NCBI GenBank assembly: GCA_963830545.1
Contig: CAWHMK010000001.1
Coordinates: forward strand, 2,480,001-2,544,000
Reading direction: 5' to 3'
Length of the DNA: 64,000 nt
Origin: DATGJX01 sp963830545
GTDB taxonomy: Bacteria > Vulcanimicrobiota > Vulcanimicrobiia > Vulcanimicrobiales > Vulcanimicrobiaceae
Position numbers and translations under genes: made by a program. Of this stretch, positions 18,580 through 28,561 are shown piece by piece. Under the pieces are notes generated by a model. The model had not been told where the DNA came from, searched no databases, and was given only the letters and a program-made list of their open reading frames with translations. The stretch's first letter is position 1, and each line of letters opens with the position of its first letter.

Positions 18580-20616
18580 ATCGAAGATCTCGCGGGAGTC
18601 GGGCGCGAAATCGCCGAGCGCTTTGCCGAGCTCGGCGTACGCACGCCGTCCGATCTTCTGAGCGATCTTCCGTACCGGTACGAAGATTTACGCTTTGCGA
18701 CGCCCGCCGCAATGCTGGGCGGCACGGACGGCGAGCAGAACGCCGTGGGACGCATCATTTGGGTTCGCGAACGGCGAGCGCGTCATCTGGCAATCGTCGA
18801 GGCGGAGTTGCAGGACGAAAGCGGTTCGTTCGTGGCGACATGGTTCGGCCGTACGTATCTCATCGGTGCGCTCAAGAAGGGAGTGCGTCTATTCGTTCGC
18901 GGACGCGTGCAGCGAACGCTCGCGGGTGCCAAGATGAATGTGAGCACGCACCGGACGCTCGCCGAGGATGAATCGTACCACGGCGAACTCGTGCCGGTGT
19001 ATTCCGCGAGCAAGACGCTCACGTCTCGCAAGATCCATCAGGTGATCTCACGCAACCTCGCGCAGCTGCTGCGACTTGCAGGCGAAGAACCGTTACCCGC
19101 AAGCATCCTTCGCGAGCGAGCATTCCCGCCGCTCGAACAGGCATACCGCGCGCTGCACGCGCCGAAAACGCCCGAAGAAGCGGAAAAAGCGCGCGAGCGG
19201 TTCATCTTTACCGAATTTCTCGCGCTCGCGCTCGCGGCTCAACTCAAACGCTTGGAACGCGTCTCGGAGCACACCGCGGAGAAATTGCGGGCCGCGCCGA
19301 CGCTGCTCGCCGACTTCGAACGCGAACTGCCATTCCCGCTCACCGATGCGCAACGCCGGGTGATTGCGGAAATTTGGGGCGACATGGCGCAGGACGCGCC
19401 GATGAATCGCCTCCTGCAGGGCGATGTCGGGAGCGGAAAAACACTTGTGGCCGCCGCCGCAATCCTGCTGGCCGCGCGCAGCGGCGTGCAATCCGCGCTG
19501 ATGGCGCCGACCGAAATCTTGGCATCGCAGCATGCCGCGAAACTTGCGCCGCTGCTGCTCCCGTTCCGCATTACGGTCGAAGCCGTCTTGGGCAGCCAAG
19601 GCGCAAAAGCGCGCGCCAGCGCGGTCGGAAAACTGGCCAGCGGCGAAGCACTCGTTGCCGTCGGCACGCACGCACTGCTGACCGAAGGCGTCGATTTCAA
19701 ACGCCTGGGACTGGCGATCATCGACGAGCAGCACCGATTCGGCGTGCAGCAGCGCGCGCGTCTTCGCGCGAAAGGCGCCGCGCCGCATACGCTGCACATG
19801 ACCGCAACGCCGATTCCTCGCACGCTCGCGCAGTCGATCTACGCGGATCTCGACGTGTCGGTCATCGACGAACTTCCCCCGGGGCGCACGCCGATCGAAA
19901 CCTTCGCGCTGCGCCGCAGCCGTTTGCATCTCGCATACGAATTCGTCGAAAAGAACGTCGCGCTGGGACACCAAGCCTATATCGTCGCGCCCGCAATCGA
20001 AGAATCGGAGCACGACCTCACCAGCGTCGTGGCCGAAGCGGAACGTCTACAGAACGATGTATTTCCGCATTTGAAACTCGGCTTGCTGCACGGACGCATG
20101 TCCGCGCGCGACAAAGAAGACGTCATGCAGCGCTTCTCACGCAACGAATTGCACGTACTCGTCGCGACGACCGTCATCGAGGTAGGGGTCGACGTTCCGA
20201 ACGCGAGCGTGATGGTCGTACTCGACGCGCAGCGGTACGGGCTCGCGCAGCTGCATCAACTTCGCGGCCGCGTCGGCCGTGGCGCGGCGAAATCTTACTG
20301 TCTGCTGATTGCGCCCGATGAGGCGGGGGAGGCGGAACGGCTGCAAATCCTGACGGAATCAACGGACGGGTTCAAAATCGCCGAGGACGATTTGCAACTG
20401 CGGGGCGCGGGTGAGTTCGCCGGCACCGCACAATCCGGCCGAGCCGAATTCCGGTTCGGCGACATCGTGCGCGACTTCGATGCGTATAAGGAAGCCAGCA
20501 TGCTTGCCGCACGCGTCGTTCAAGAGGATCCGCAGCTCGCCAAACCCGGCAACGCGGGGCTGCGATCGTTGATCGAGGGCGAACCGAGCGCCCGGGCAAT
20601 GCTTCTTTCTTCGTAA
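18580..20616 (+). CDS. recG: ATP-dependent DNA helicase RecG (start unclear)
   Basis: The protein has the wedge/OB N-domain (LSDLPYRYEDLRF, GRIIWVRER), helicase motif I in LLQGDVGSGKTLVAAA, motif II as DEQHRFGVQQR, and the C-terminal HVLVATTVIEVGVDVPNA and QLRGRVGRG. It unwinds stalled forks and branched DNA. Homology runs back to about 18580 (EDLAGVGREIAERFAELGV), but the frame has no ATG, GTG or TTG between the hisIE stop and the ATG at 18712, which would remove the start of the wedge domain. Either a non-canonical start or a small indel is likely. Reported 5' end is therefore approximate. Confidence 0.92.
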   Translation: MEDLAGVGREIAERFAELGVRTPSDLLSDLPYRYEDLRFATPAAMLGGTDGEQNAVGRIIWVRERRARHLAIVEAELQDESGSFVATWFGRTYLIGALKKGVRLFVRGRVQRTLAGAKMNVSTHRTLAEDESYHGELVPVYSASKTLTSRKIHQVISRNLAQLLRLAGEEPLPASILRERAFPPLEQAYRALHAPKTPEEAEKARERFIFTEFLALALAAQLKRLERVSEHTAEKLRAAPTLLADFERELPFPLTDAQRRVIAEIWGDMAQDAPMNRLLQGDVGSGKTLVAAAAILLAARSGVQSALMAPTEILASQHAAKLAPLLLPFRITVEAVLGSQGAKARASAVGKLASGEALVAVGTHALLTEGVDFKRLGLAIIDEQHRFGVQQRARLRAKGAAPHTLHMTATPIPRTLAQSIYADLDVSVIDELPPGRTPIETFALRRSRLHLAYEFVEKNVALGHQAYIVAPAIEESEHDLTSVVAEAERLQNDVFPHLKLGLLHGRMSARDKEDVMQRFSRNELHVLVATTVIEVGVDVPNASVMVVLDAQRYGLAQLHQLRGRVGRGAAKSYCLLIAPDEAGEAERLQILTESTDGFKIAEDDLQLRGAGEFAGTAQSGRAEFRFGDIVRDFDAYKEASMLAARVVQEDPQLAKPGNAGLRSLIEGEPSARAMLLSS

Positions 20617-20683
20617 GGCGGGAAACGAAGCGGCGCGAGGATACCCCAAGGGTAGCGCGGCGTTCAACTTGAACCTCGCGCGC

Positions 20684-23353
20684 ATGAAGAAGATGATCCG
20701 GTTCTCCGCAGTCATGCTGCTGACGTTCATGTTCGGTGCAGGCGTGCATAGCTCGGCGTTCGCGCAGGCAGGCGTAACCCGCGTCACGCTGTCGAACGGT
20801 TTGCAGGTCATCGTCGTGCCGGATCGCATCGCGCCCGTGGTTACGACGGAGCTGACGTACAAGGCCGGCTCGAACGAGCAGCAATATGCCGGCGAGGCGC
20901 ATGCACTCGAACATATGATGTTCCGCGGAACGAAGAACGTGAGTTCCGCGCAGCTCTACGAAATCGGCCAGCTTCTGGGCGGCGACTACGACGCGGATAC
21001 CAAACCGACCTCGACGCAGTACTTCTTCACCGTTCCATCGCAATACATGGACCTCGCGCTGCGGCTCGAATCGGATCGCGCGCGGCACGTGCTGCTCACG
21101 CAGGGCGGATGGACCGCCGAGCGCGGCGCGATCGAGCAGGAAGTGACTCAGGACCAAAGCGATCCGTTCGAAAACCTGGAGCTCCGTACGATACTGCCCG
21201 CAATTTTTGCTGGGACGCCGTACGCGAAGGATACGCTCGGAACGCTGCAGTCGTTCAACCACGAGATCGATGCGAAAGCAATACGGAAGTATTTCCAAAC
21301 GTGGTATCACCCGAACAACGCCGTCCTCGTGATTGCAGGCGACGTCGATCCGGCGCGCGCCGTGCGCGAAGCACGCGCCTACTTCGGTTCGATACCGGCG
21401 CAAAAAGTACCGTCGAAACCGGTCGTCACGCCCAAACCGCTCAAAGCCGCCACGTATCACGTCACAACGGATTATCCCGTGACGATCGCCGCCATGGCGC
21501 TGCAGACCCCCGGATGGAGCGATAAGGATTACGCGGCGGTTCAAGTGCTCGAAGCCGTTCTGGACAACCAGCGTTCCGATCTCTTCGGATTGGTCGCCTC
21601 CGGAAAAGCCTTCGGCGCGGCGTTCGTCGACGTCCAGCCCCAGCCGCATGCAACGGCGAGCCTGCTGTACGGGGTCATTCCGACGACCACCAAACCCGAC
21701 GCATTCATGGCCCAATTGCAAAGCGTCATCGCAAACTACCAGAAGACCGGCGTGCCGGCGGATCTGGTCGAGGTTGCGAAACGCCGCGCCCTTGCCGACA
21801 AGGAATACGAAAATAATTCGATAGCCGGCGTCGCCGATGCGTGGAGCGTGGCCGTCGGAACGATGGACCAGAAATCCCCGGATGAAGCAATCGCGGCGAT
21901 CCAGCAGGTCAGCGTCGCCGACGTCAACCGGGTGCTGCGCCGCTATCTCGATCCGCGCCACGCGATCACCGTCTACGCAACGCCCAGCAACAGCGGCAAA
22001 GTCAGCACCGGCACCGCGCAGACCAAAGAAAACAACGCGGTGGCACCCAGTAGGTCCGAACCCCTTCCCGCTTGGGCGCAAGCAGCGTTCGCTCACATCA
22101 GCGTTCCCGCGCAAACCCTTTCGCCCGTTTCGATGACGCTTTCCAATGGTATGCGCCTCATCGTGCAGACGGAACGCGTTTCACCCACGGTGGTCGTCAG
22201 CGGAGAAATCGATACGAACGAAGCCCTCCAAGCACCCGCGGATAAACTGGGCGTACAGGATATCGTCGATGGGCTCTTTCCTTTCGGAACGACCCAGTAC
22301 GATCGTCTGCAACTGCGCGAACAACTCGACGCGATCGCCGGCGAGATGCAGGCCGGCTCGAGTTTTTCGCTGCAGGTGGCGAGTGCGCAGTTCGATCGCG
22401 GCGTGCAGTTGCTCGCAGGCGACGAACTGCAGCCCGCGTTCCCGGACCAGGCGTTCTCTATCGTGAAAATGCAGGAAGTTCAGGGGTTGAGCGGCGAGGA
22501 AAACACGCCGCAGCACTTGAGCGACGTCGCACTCGCGCAAGCCCTCTATCCCTCCGGCGATCCGGCAAATGCGTTCGCGACGACGAAAACCGCGGGCACG
22601 GTTACGCTCGACGACGTGAAGGCGTTTTACGCAAAGGCGTTTCGTCCCGACGAAACCACGGTTGCGGTCATCGGCGACGTAACGCCGGAGCAGGCGAAGG
22701 CCGTGTTCGAGAAATACTTCGGCAGTTGGAAAGCACAAGGTCCGAAGCCGAATCTCGCGCTGCCGGCGGTGCCGCCGAACAAAGCGACGAGCGTGCAGGT
22801 GCCGGATCCGTCGCGCGTGCAGTCCGCCGTGCAGCTCGCGCAAGTGACGGATTTGAAACGTTCGGATCCGGGATGGGCTCAAGTCGAAGTCGGTAACGCG
22901 GTCCTCGGCGGGAACGGTGCATTCAGCACGCTGCTCATGGACGATCTCCGCACGAACAACGGGCTCGTTTATTCCGCGTATTCGTTACTCGAGTCGCACA
23001 AGAACCGCTCGGTGTTCGCCATCAATTACGCGTGCGATCCGGACAAGATCTTGCCGGCGCAAGCAATGGCGTTGCGCGACGTGCGCAGCATGGAGTCCGG
23101 CAAGATCGATCCGGCTCGTTTGCAGCGCGGCAAGGCGATGCTGATCAGCGACATCCCCTTGCGCCAGCAGAGCTTCGGCGGCATCGCGCGCGGTTTTTTG
23201 ACGTACGCGAGCTTGGGACTGCCGCTGGACCAGCCCACGATCGACGCGCGCCGCGAACTCGCGGCCAGCTCTTCCACAGTTCAAGCGGCACTGAGGACCT
23301 GGATCGATCCATCGCGCTTCGTCCGCGTCATTCTGGGGCCTGGGCCAAAATAA
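20684..23353 (+). CDS. Exported M16 family zinc peptidase, tandem domains
   Basis: The 889-residue product begins with a signal peptide (MKKMIRFSAVMLLTFMFGAG, cleavage near FAQA). The first M16 domain holds the inverted zinc motif HxxEH (HALEH, about residues 73-77) and the distal Glu in ERGAIEQEVTQD. The second half is another M16 fold (NGMRLIVQTERVSP ... AFYAKAFRPDETTVAVIGDV) without the zinc motif, the usual arrangement where the inactive domain completes the chamber. It would degrade peptides in the periplasm or outside. I chose the ATG at 20684 over a TTG at 20669. Confidence 0.9.
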   Translation: MKKMIRFSAVMLLTFMFGAGVHSSAFAQAGVTRVTLSNGLQVIVVPDRIAPVVTTELTYKAGSNEQQYAGEAHALEHMMFRGTKNVSSAQLYEIGQLLGGDYDADTKPTSTQYFFTVPSQYMDLALRLESDRARHVLLTQGGWTAERGAIEQEVTQDQSDPFENLELRTILPAIFAGTPYAKDTLGTLQSFNHEIDAKAIRKYFQTWYHPNNAVLVIAGDVDPARAVREARAYFGSIPAQKVPSKPVVTPKPLKAATYHVTTDYPVTIAAMALQTPGWSDKDYAAVQVLEAVLDNQRSDLFGLVASGKAFGAAFVDVQPQPHATASLLYGVIPTTTKPDAFMAQLQSVIANYQKTGVPADLVEVAKRRALADKEYENNSIAGVADAWSVAVGTMDQKSPDEAIAAIQQVSVADVNRVLRRYLDPRHAITVYATPSNSGKVSTGTAQTKENNAVAPSRSEPLPAWAQAAFAHISVPAQTLSPVSMTLSNGMRLIVQTERVSPTVVVSGEIDTNEALQAPADKLGVQDIVDGLFPFGTTQYDRLQLREQLDAIAGEMQAGSSFSLQVASAQFDRGVQLLAGDELQPAFPDQAFSIVKMQEVQGLSGEENTPQHLSDVALAQALYPSGDPANAFATTKTAGTVTLDDVKAFYAKAFRPDETTVAVIGDVTPEQAKAVFEKYFGSWKAQGPKPNLALPAVPPNKATSVQVPDPSRVQSAVQLAQVTDLKRSDPGWAQVEVGNAVLGGNGAFSTLLMDDLRTNNGLVYSAYSLLESHKNRSVFAINYACDPDKILPAQAMALRDVRSMESGKIDPARLQRGKAMLISDIPLRQQSFGGIARGFLTYASLGLPLDQPTIDARRELAASSSTVQAALRTWIDPSRFVRVILGPGPK

Positions 23354-23443
23354 CCATTGCTTCCCCGCCTGGCGAACGAGCGGGCACTATGGCATAAACT
23401 TATCGCATTCCGGTAGGAATATTGCCCGTTCCCTCCCAAGCCT

Positions 23444-25219
23444 GTGGTTCGTCACTGCGCGTCCTTTCATGGACGGGAGGGTGTTGCGATATTCCAGCAA
23501 GCGAGCGCTGACAATCTCTTGACTCCGCCTGAGCAACAGCTTGCTCGACTGCGCGCGTTATGGGAGCTCGGCCTCGACAGGCAAACGCCTGCAACCCAGC
23601 TCGAAGGCTTGCTGCAAGAAGCTTGCGGCGCGCTGGAATGCGAGTATGCGGAACTCTGGAACGAGCGCACGCAACAGCGCATCGCGCAAGCCGGAGAGCG
23701 TGCCGTACATCCGCTCGGCTCGCTTGCGTTCACCGCCCGCGTCGCATGCGACGAACAAGCCGTGTTCGTTCTCGATCCCGCAGAGCGAACGGATGCTCGC
23801 GAGGCGCTCCGCAGAGCCGGAAAGTCCGCGGTGCTCTTGCGCCGCTTCGAAGCCGCGCACGAAGACCTTGCCATCGCCTTCGCATGGAATCATCGCAGGC
23901 AGCGCAGCATCAGCGACGCGCAGGCGCAATACGTCGACTTTTTCACGCACGTGGTTTCTCGCATACTGGTCTTGGCGGATAAGCACCGCGAACTGCACGA
24001 CCGCGTTTCGATCGATCCGCTGACCGGATTGCAGAACCGCTCGGCAACGCTCGAACGAATTGCGCATCTGGTTTCGTCTGCCAGCCGCGCGCAGACGGCG
24101 TTTGCCGTGCTGTATTTGGATCTCAACGGCTTCAAGCAAGTGAACGACTCGCACGGGCACGCGCTCGGCGATCGGGCAATCGCGGAGGCGGCGCGGCGCA
24201 TGCGTGCAGTCGTGCGCCGTCATGAGGTCGCGGGCCGGATCGGGGGCGACGAGTTTGCCGTTCTCGTTCATTTCGACGACGCGGTCGAATTGGAAGCGGT
24301 CGCGCAGCGTCTGCTCGACGCGATTTCCGAGCCGATGACGTTTTCGGACGTGCATCTGTGCGTGAGTGCGAGCGTCGGCATTGCGATGTTTCCGCAGCAC
24401 GGCGGATCCGCCGACGAATTGCTCGCGCGCGCGGACACCGCGATGTACGCGGCGAAGCGCGGGAACGGCTCGCAATACGCGTTCTACGACGGCACGTCCC
24501 CCGCACGGTTGCCGCGGACAGTCGCCGCCACGTCGCCGTTGCCGTTCGTCTTCTGTTTTCAACCGATCATCGACGCTCGGACGGCCCGCGTCGTTTCCGC
24601 AGAAGCGCTGATTCGCTGGTTCCACCCGACGCGCGGTCTGGTATTGCCGGGCACGCTCGACGAGAGCGGTGCGATGCCCAAGCACATCGATCGCGCGGTG
24701 ATCGACGCGTTTGCGGGCACGGACGAATACCGGCAGATGGCGCGCTTTCTACCCGTACACGTCAACGTCAGCGAAGCCGACGACGAGGTGCTCGCGCGCT
24801 TTCCCGCCGAAGGCGCGCACATCGCGCTCGAGATCGCAGAACCGCTGATCGCTCGAGAGCCCGATCGGTACAGCCGGTTCATTTCCGCCGCAACCGAACG
24901 CGGACTTCGCGTCGGCGTCGCCGACTTCGGCGGCGCGGGGCTTCCGCTGCGCTTCTTGGCGGATCTGCGAATCGACTTCGTCAAGATCGGACGCAGTTTC
25001 GAGAACGCGCAGCACGGCATGTCGGCTGCAGCCGTCCGCGCGGCAATCGCGCAGGCGCACCATTTCGGCTGGTCGGTCATTGCCGAAAATGTCGAGGATC
25101 AAGCGCAGCGCGAGTGGCTGGTCAACGCCGGCGCCGACAACTTGCAGGGCTTTCACATCTGCGGGCCGCTGACGCATCGCGACTTCGCGAACTGGATGTC
25201 TCGGCGGGGTGTGAAATGA
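23444..25219 (+). CDS. Diguanylate cyclase/phosphodiesterase-type protein (sensor-GGDEF-EAL)
   Basis: The 591-residue product has a GAF-like N-terminal sensor (about 30-175), a GGDEF domain (about 186-350) with DPLTGLQNR and an intact GGDEF at 267-271, and an EAL domain (about 367-590). The GGDEF lacks an obvious RxxD inhibitory site. The EAL part keeps EAL at 387-389, the VNVS Asn, the LEIAE Glu and FVKIG Lys, but the paired Asp motif reads ADFG at 493-496, so one metal-binding Asp is Ala and hydrolysis may be weakened. It would act on cyclic di-GMP in the cytoplasm. Start is a GTG without a clear ribosome site. The next gene overlaps its stop (ATGA). Confidence 0.9.
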   Translation: MVRHCASFHGREGVAIFQQASADNLLTPPEQQLARLRALWELGLDRQTPATQLEGLLQEACGALECEYAELWNERTQQRIAQAGERAVHPLGSLAFTARVACDEQAVFVLDPAERTDAREALRRAGKSAVLLRRFEAAHEDLAIAFAWNHRRQRSISDAQAQYVDFFTHVVSRILVLADKHRELHDRVSIDPLTGLQNRSATLERIAHLVSSASRAQTAFAVLYLDLNGFKQVNDSHGHALGDRAIAEAARRMRAVVRRHEVAGRIGGDEFAVLVHFDDAVELEAVAQRLLDAISEPMTFSDVHLCVSASVGIAMFPQHGGSADELLARADTAMYAAKRGNGSQYAFYDGTSPARLPRTVAATSPLPFVFCFQPIIDARTARVVSAEALIRWFHPTRGLVLPGTLDESGAMPKHIDRAVIDAFAGTDEYRQMARFLPVHVNVSEADDEVLARFPAEGAHIALEIAEPLIAREPDRYSRFISAATERGLRVGVADFGGAGLPLRFLADLRIDFVKIGRSFENAQHGMSAAAVRAAIAQAHHFGWSVIAENVEDQAQREWLVNAGADNLQGFHICGPLTHRDFANWMSRRGVK

Positions 25220-27603
25220 CGAGTGCCGCCCGTCTTGCACGCGAACGCCTCACCGCGCGGCTGCGCGAGTCCGTGCAGTATCCGGTTACGGTTATCCGGG
25301 CGCCCGAGGGGTTCGGGAAAACGACGGCCATACGGCAGTTTTTGGCCGCGCACGACTGCAAGACGTTAGAATTGGGGCTGCTGCCCGAACACGGTACGCT
25401 CGCAGCATTCGCGCGCGCCCTCGCGCAGACGCTCGCACCGGTTAGTCCCGGCTTGCTTTCGTCGTACGCGTACGCCATCGAATGTGCGCTCCAGTCCGAA
25501 AAAGCGGAAGAAGAGCTGGCGATTTGGTTCTTGGGGCATTTGGATCGCGAAGCGGGACGCCTGCTCGTCATCGACGATCTGCATCACGGCGCCGCCGACC
25601 CGCGCATATTCCGGCTCATCGAGCGTTTGGTGCAAGGCGCGCGGCCGGGATACCGGTGGCTGATCGCCGCGCGCGAATTACCGCAGGTCGAGCACTGGAT
25701 CGCGCAAGGGTTGTGCTGCGGATCGCTCGACGAAGAGGACCTGCGCTTGACGGCCGCAGAGATGCGTCACATCGCGCAGTCGATGGGCATCTCGGACGCG
25801 CTCGCGGACGCGCTGTACGCAATGAGCGGGGGATGGCCGCTAGCCTTTGCGCTGGGCGCAGTGATGCCGGAGTGGATTGCACGCCTCGAGCAATTGCGTC
25901 CGTCCAGCGCGCGCGGATTGCTCGAGTTTTTGGCCGAGCAATTTTTCGTTCAGTGCGACGCGCCGCTTCAGCGGCTGCTCCTGGACGTCTGCGTCTTCGC
26001 CACGATCGACGAGAACGTGGCCGCGGCTGCGTCGTGGCGAGCGTGGTGGCCGCAGTCTGCGCAGGCTGGCCGAAGAAGGCGAACTCCTCATCTTGCGCGG
26101 CGACGGTTCCGTGCGTCTGCGCGGAGTGTTCCGTCACGTGCTCGAGCAGCGGCTCGCCCTGAACGGTGACAACGCCGTACAAAGCGCGTGCGCGTCTGCC
26201 GCGAGCGTTCTCGAAAAGGCCGGACGCATCCCAGACGCTCTGCGTTTGTACGCGCGGGCGCACGACGACGCGAAAATTCTGCATTTGTGCGAACAGCACG
26301 GTTTTACGATGATTGACGAAGGCCGCATCGACGACGTGCTCGAGCCGCTGTCGGTCATTCCCGCGGAGCTCACCTCGCAGCATCCCGCAGCGTTGACGAT
26401 TCGAGCTATCGCCGAATCGAACGCCTCGCGCGATGACATCGCCGAGTCGTGGTACTTGCTCGCCATCGAGCGCGCCGACAGGCCAGTGCTGCGCGCAACG
26501 ATTGCTTATCGCTACGGCCTGGAGTTGGTACGGCTGGGCCGGCGCGACGGAATCGACGTTTTGGAACGCCATCTGGGCGAAGCCCTCCCGCAGGATCTCG
26601 ATGCGTCGCTGCGGTCGACGCTCGCCACGGCGTACGTGCTCGGCGAACGGTTCGGCGAAGCGCGCCGGATGATTGCGAGCGCCCTGGCGCTGCTCGACGC
26701 ATCTTCTCCCAAGCAGACTGCGCGCCAAGATACTTCATCATGCCGCGTGGGTTGCGCTGTTCACCGGGGACGTCGAGCGCGCGAAGACGCAGGCCACACA
26801 AGCCGTAAATCTCGCCGTCGATTGCGGCATGTACGACGTAGCGGCGCGCGCGTACTCGGTGCTATACAACATTTCCTACGACGTCGAAGACAATCCGATG
26901 CGCACACGCGAAACGCTCGATCGCATTTGGGATTGCGGACTCAAGGCGGGCAGCGCGCAGATGCGGTGGTTCGCGCTGCTGGGCAACATCGACGTTTGCG
27001 CCGAAATGGGCGACCGCCAGAGTCTGGTCGGCATTCAAAAAGTCATCGCCGCGCACGGCATCGACTACGCCGAACTGACGACCAGTGAAACGCTGGTTCC
27101 CGCACAGGCGCTGATGCTCGCCGGGCGCGGCGATTTTGCGCAGGCATACGAAGTCATCTTTCCGACGGGCGAGCGCCAGTTGACGCCGGATCGCCGCGCC
27201 TTACGCTTTTCCGAAATCGCGCTGTTCGCCTCGGCGGCCGGGCTTTTCGACAAAGCCGATGCGGCGCTTGCAGAAGTCGCGGCACGGCTTCGCGAATGCG
27301 ACGCGTCCGCGCGGCGCACGATACGCGCGCAGGCTGAACCGTGCCCTTGCGGTGCACCTTGCCGGACGCTGCGACGAGGCGCACGAAATCCTCGACTACG
27401 TCGGGCGTTTCACGAGCACCATGTCGCCGCGGCTGCGTGCGCTGTTCGGCAGTGTGGGAGCGATTTTCGCGCACTGGGACGGCGCGGACAATTACGACGA
27501 AGTCTACGAAGCGCTTTCACGCATGCGGTCTGCGCATTTCGCGGGCGTCGCTGCCGCAATCGAGGCGCTTCCGGGCCGTAGAGAGCGGGCGTCCGTTGCG
27601 TAA
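25216..27603 (+). CDS. Large signalling ATPase with TPR-like repeats (MalT-type architecture; three frameshifts)
   Basis: The start ATG overlaps the stop of the GGDEF-EAL gene. The N-terminal NTPase has a Walker A-like APEGFGKTT (about residue 29) and Walker B LLVIDDLHH (about 120), as in the STAND/MalT group. The remaining part is made of helical repeats (RIPDALRLYARAHDD, ESWYLLAIERAD, GLFDKADAALAEVAAR) resembling TPRs. Single-base shifts near 26040, 26717 and 27325 must be bridged, giving about 795 residues. MalT-like regulators end with a LuxR helix-turn-helix, but none is visible here before the stop at 27603. It may relay a signal between the flanking GGDEF-EAL and HD-GYP proteins; this is inferred from order only. 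Confidence 0.7.
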
Positions 27604-27637
27604 CACCGTACCGCAAGAAGCGCACATCTCGCGCCGC

Positions 27638-28561
27638 ATGGAAACTTTGCGGCAGGAAATCGCGCGCCGAGCCCTCTCGCGCGCGCTTCCCCCGGAACAC
27701 CGCTCGGTTCTCGCCGAAGTGGTGTCGAAACGCACCACCGATCGCATCGTGGAGTGGCAGTCGAACCGCGACGTCGAGTCCATGTTCGCTTGGGTCGATT
27801 CGGTACTGCGCGATCACCCGCAGCAGCGCAACGTGTACAGCCTCCTGTCCTCGACGGTAAGTGCCGCGCTCGACGTGCTCTCCGAAGAGATGTCCTTGCC
27901 GGCCGAGCTCCTTGCCGGCCTGACGGATTTGCAGCAGCGCATCGACGTACGCGTCGGTGCGTACTGCGTGCAGAACCACGACAGCCTGCTGCAGGCCGTC
28001 AATCCGGTCGACGCGCGAATCGACGAACTGCTATTGCGTCTGTCCACGCAGGATTCGCTGACGGCGGAGCACTCGCGCTCGGTCGGAATGTGGTGCTGGC
28101 GAATTGCCAAACGGTTGAACCTCACGCGCGAAGAATCGTACGTCATTACGCGCAGCGGATTGCTGCACGACGTGGGCAAGACGGCGACGCCAATCGAAAT
28201 TTTGACGGCGCCGCGCGGATTGACCCAGGACGAGTGGGAGATTATGCGTCAGCACGCAGCGCAAGGTGAAGAGATCGTGCGTCAATCGGCTGAACTGCAC
28301 CCGTTCGCCCCCGCAGTCCGGTCGCATCACGAACGCTTCGACGGACGCGGTTATCCGGACGGACTCGAACGCTGGTCCATTCCCTTTGCCGCACGAGTCG
28401 TCGCCGTCGCGGACGCGTTCAACGCGATGATCGCTCGCCGCCCGTACCGCGCGCCGCTTCCCCCCAACCGGGCGATCGAAGAACTAAAACGAAACAGCGG
28501 GAGTCAGTTCGATCCCGCTGCCGTCGAAGCGATGATTGAAGTGGTGCTTAGTGCTGGATGA
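27638..28561 (+). CDS. HD-GYP domain phosphodiesterase-like protein
   Basis: The 307-residue product has an N-terminal helical region of unknown type (1-125) and a C-terminal HD-GYP domain (about 128-305). The latter has HD in GLLHDVGK (177-178), the second His pair in RSHHERF (230-231) and the full DGRGYPDGL motif. HD-GYP proteins hydrolyse cyclic di-GMP or related dinucleotides. I chose the ATG at 27638; a TTG at 27596 overlapping the previous stop is possible. The 3' end overlaps the convergent repeat-protein gene by 14 bases. Confidence 0.88.
   Translation: METLRQEIARRALSRALPPEHRSVLAEVVSKRTTDRIVEWQSNRDVESMFAWVDSVLRDHPQQRNVYSLLSSTVSAALDVLSEEMSLPAELLAGLTDLQQRIDVRVGAYCVQNHDSLLQAVNPVDARIDELLLRLSTQDSLTAEHSRSVGMWCWRIAKRLNLTREESYVITRSGLLHDVGKTATPIEILTAPRGLTQDEWEIMRQHAAQGEEIVRQSAELHPFAPAVRSHHERFDGRGYPDGLERWSIPFAARVVAVADAFNAMIARRPYRAPLPPNRAIEELKRNSGSQFDPAAVEAMIEVVLSAG

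Noticed and set aside
24358..25215. Long Arg-rich frame over the GGDEF-EAL gene that continues into the ATPase frame
   Set aside because: Upstream of 25216 it is a shadow of the GGDEF-EAL gene. Only the part after the ATG at 25216 is coding.
26040..27330. Programmed frameshifting in the ATPase-TPR gene
   Set aside because: No slippery heptamer or downstream pseudoknot is seen, and similar one-base breaks occur in housekeeping genes throughout the window. Assembly error is more likely.
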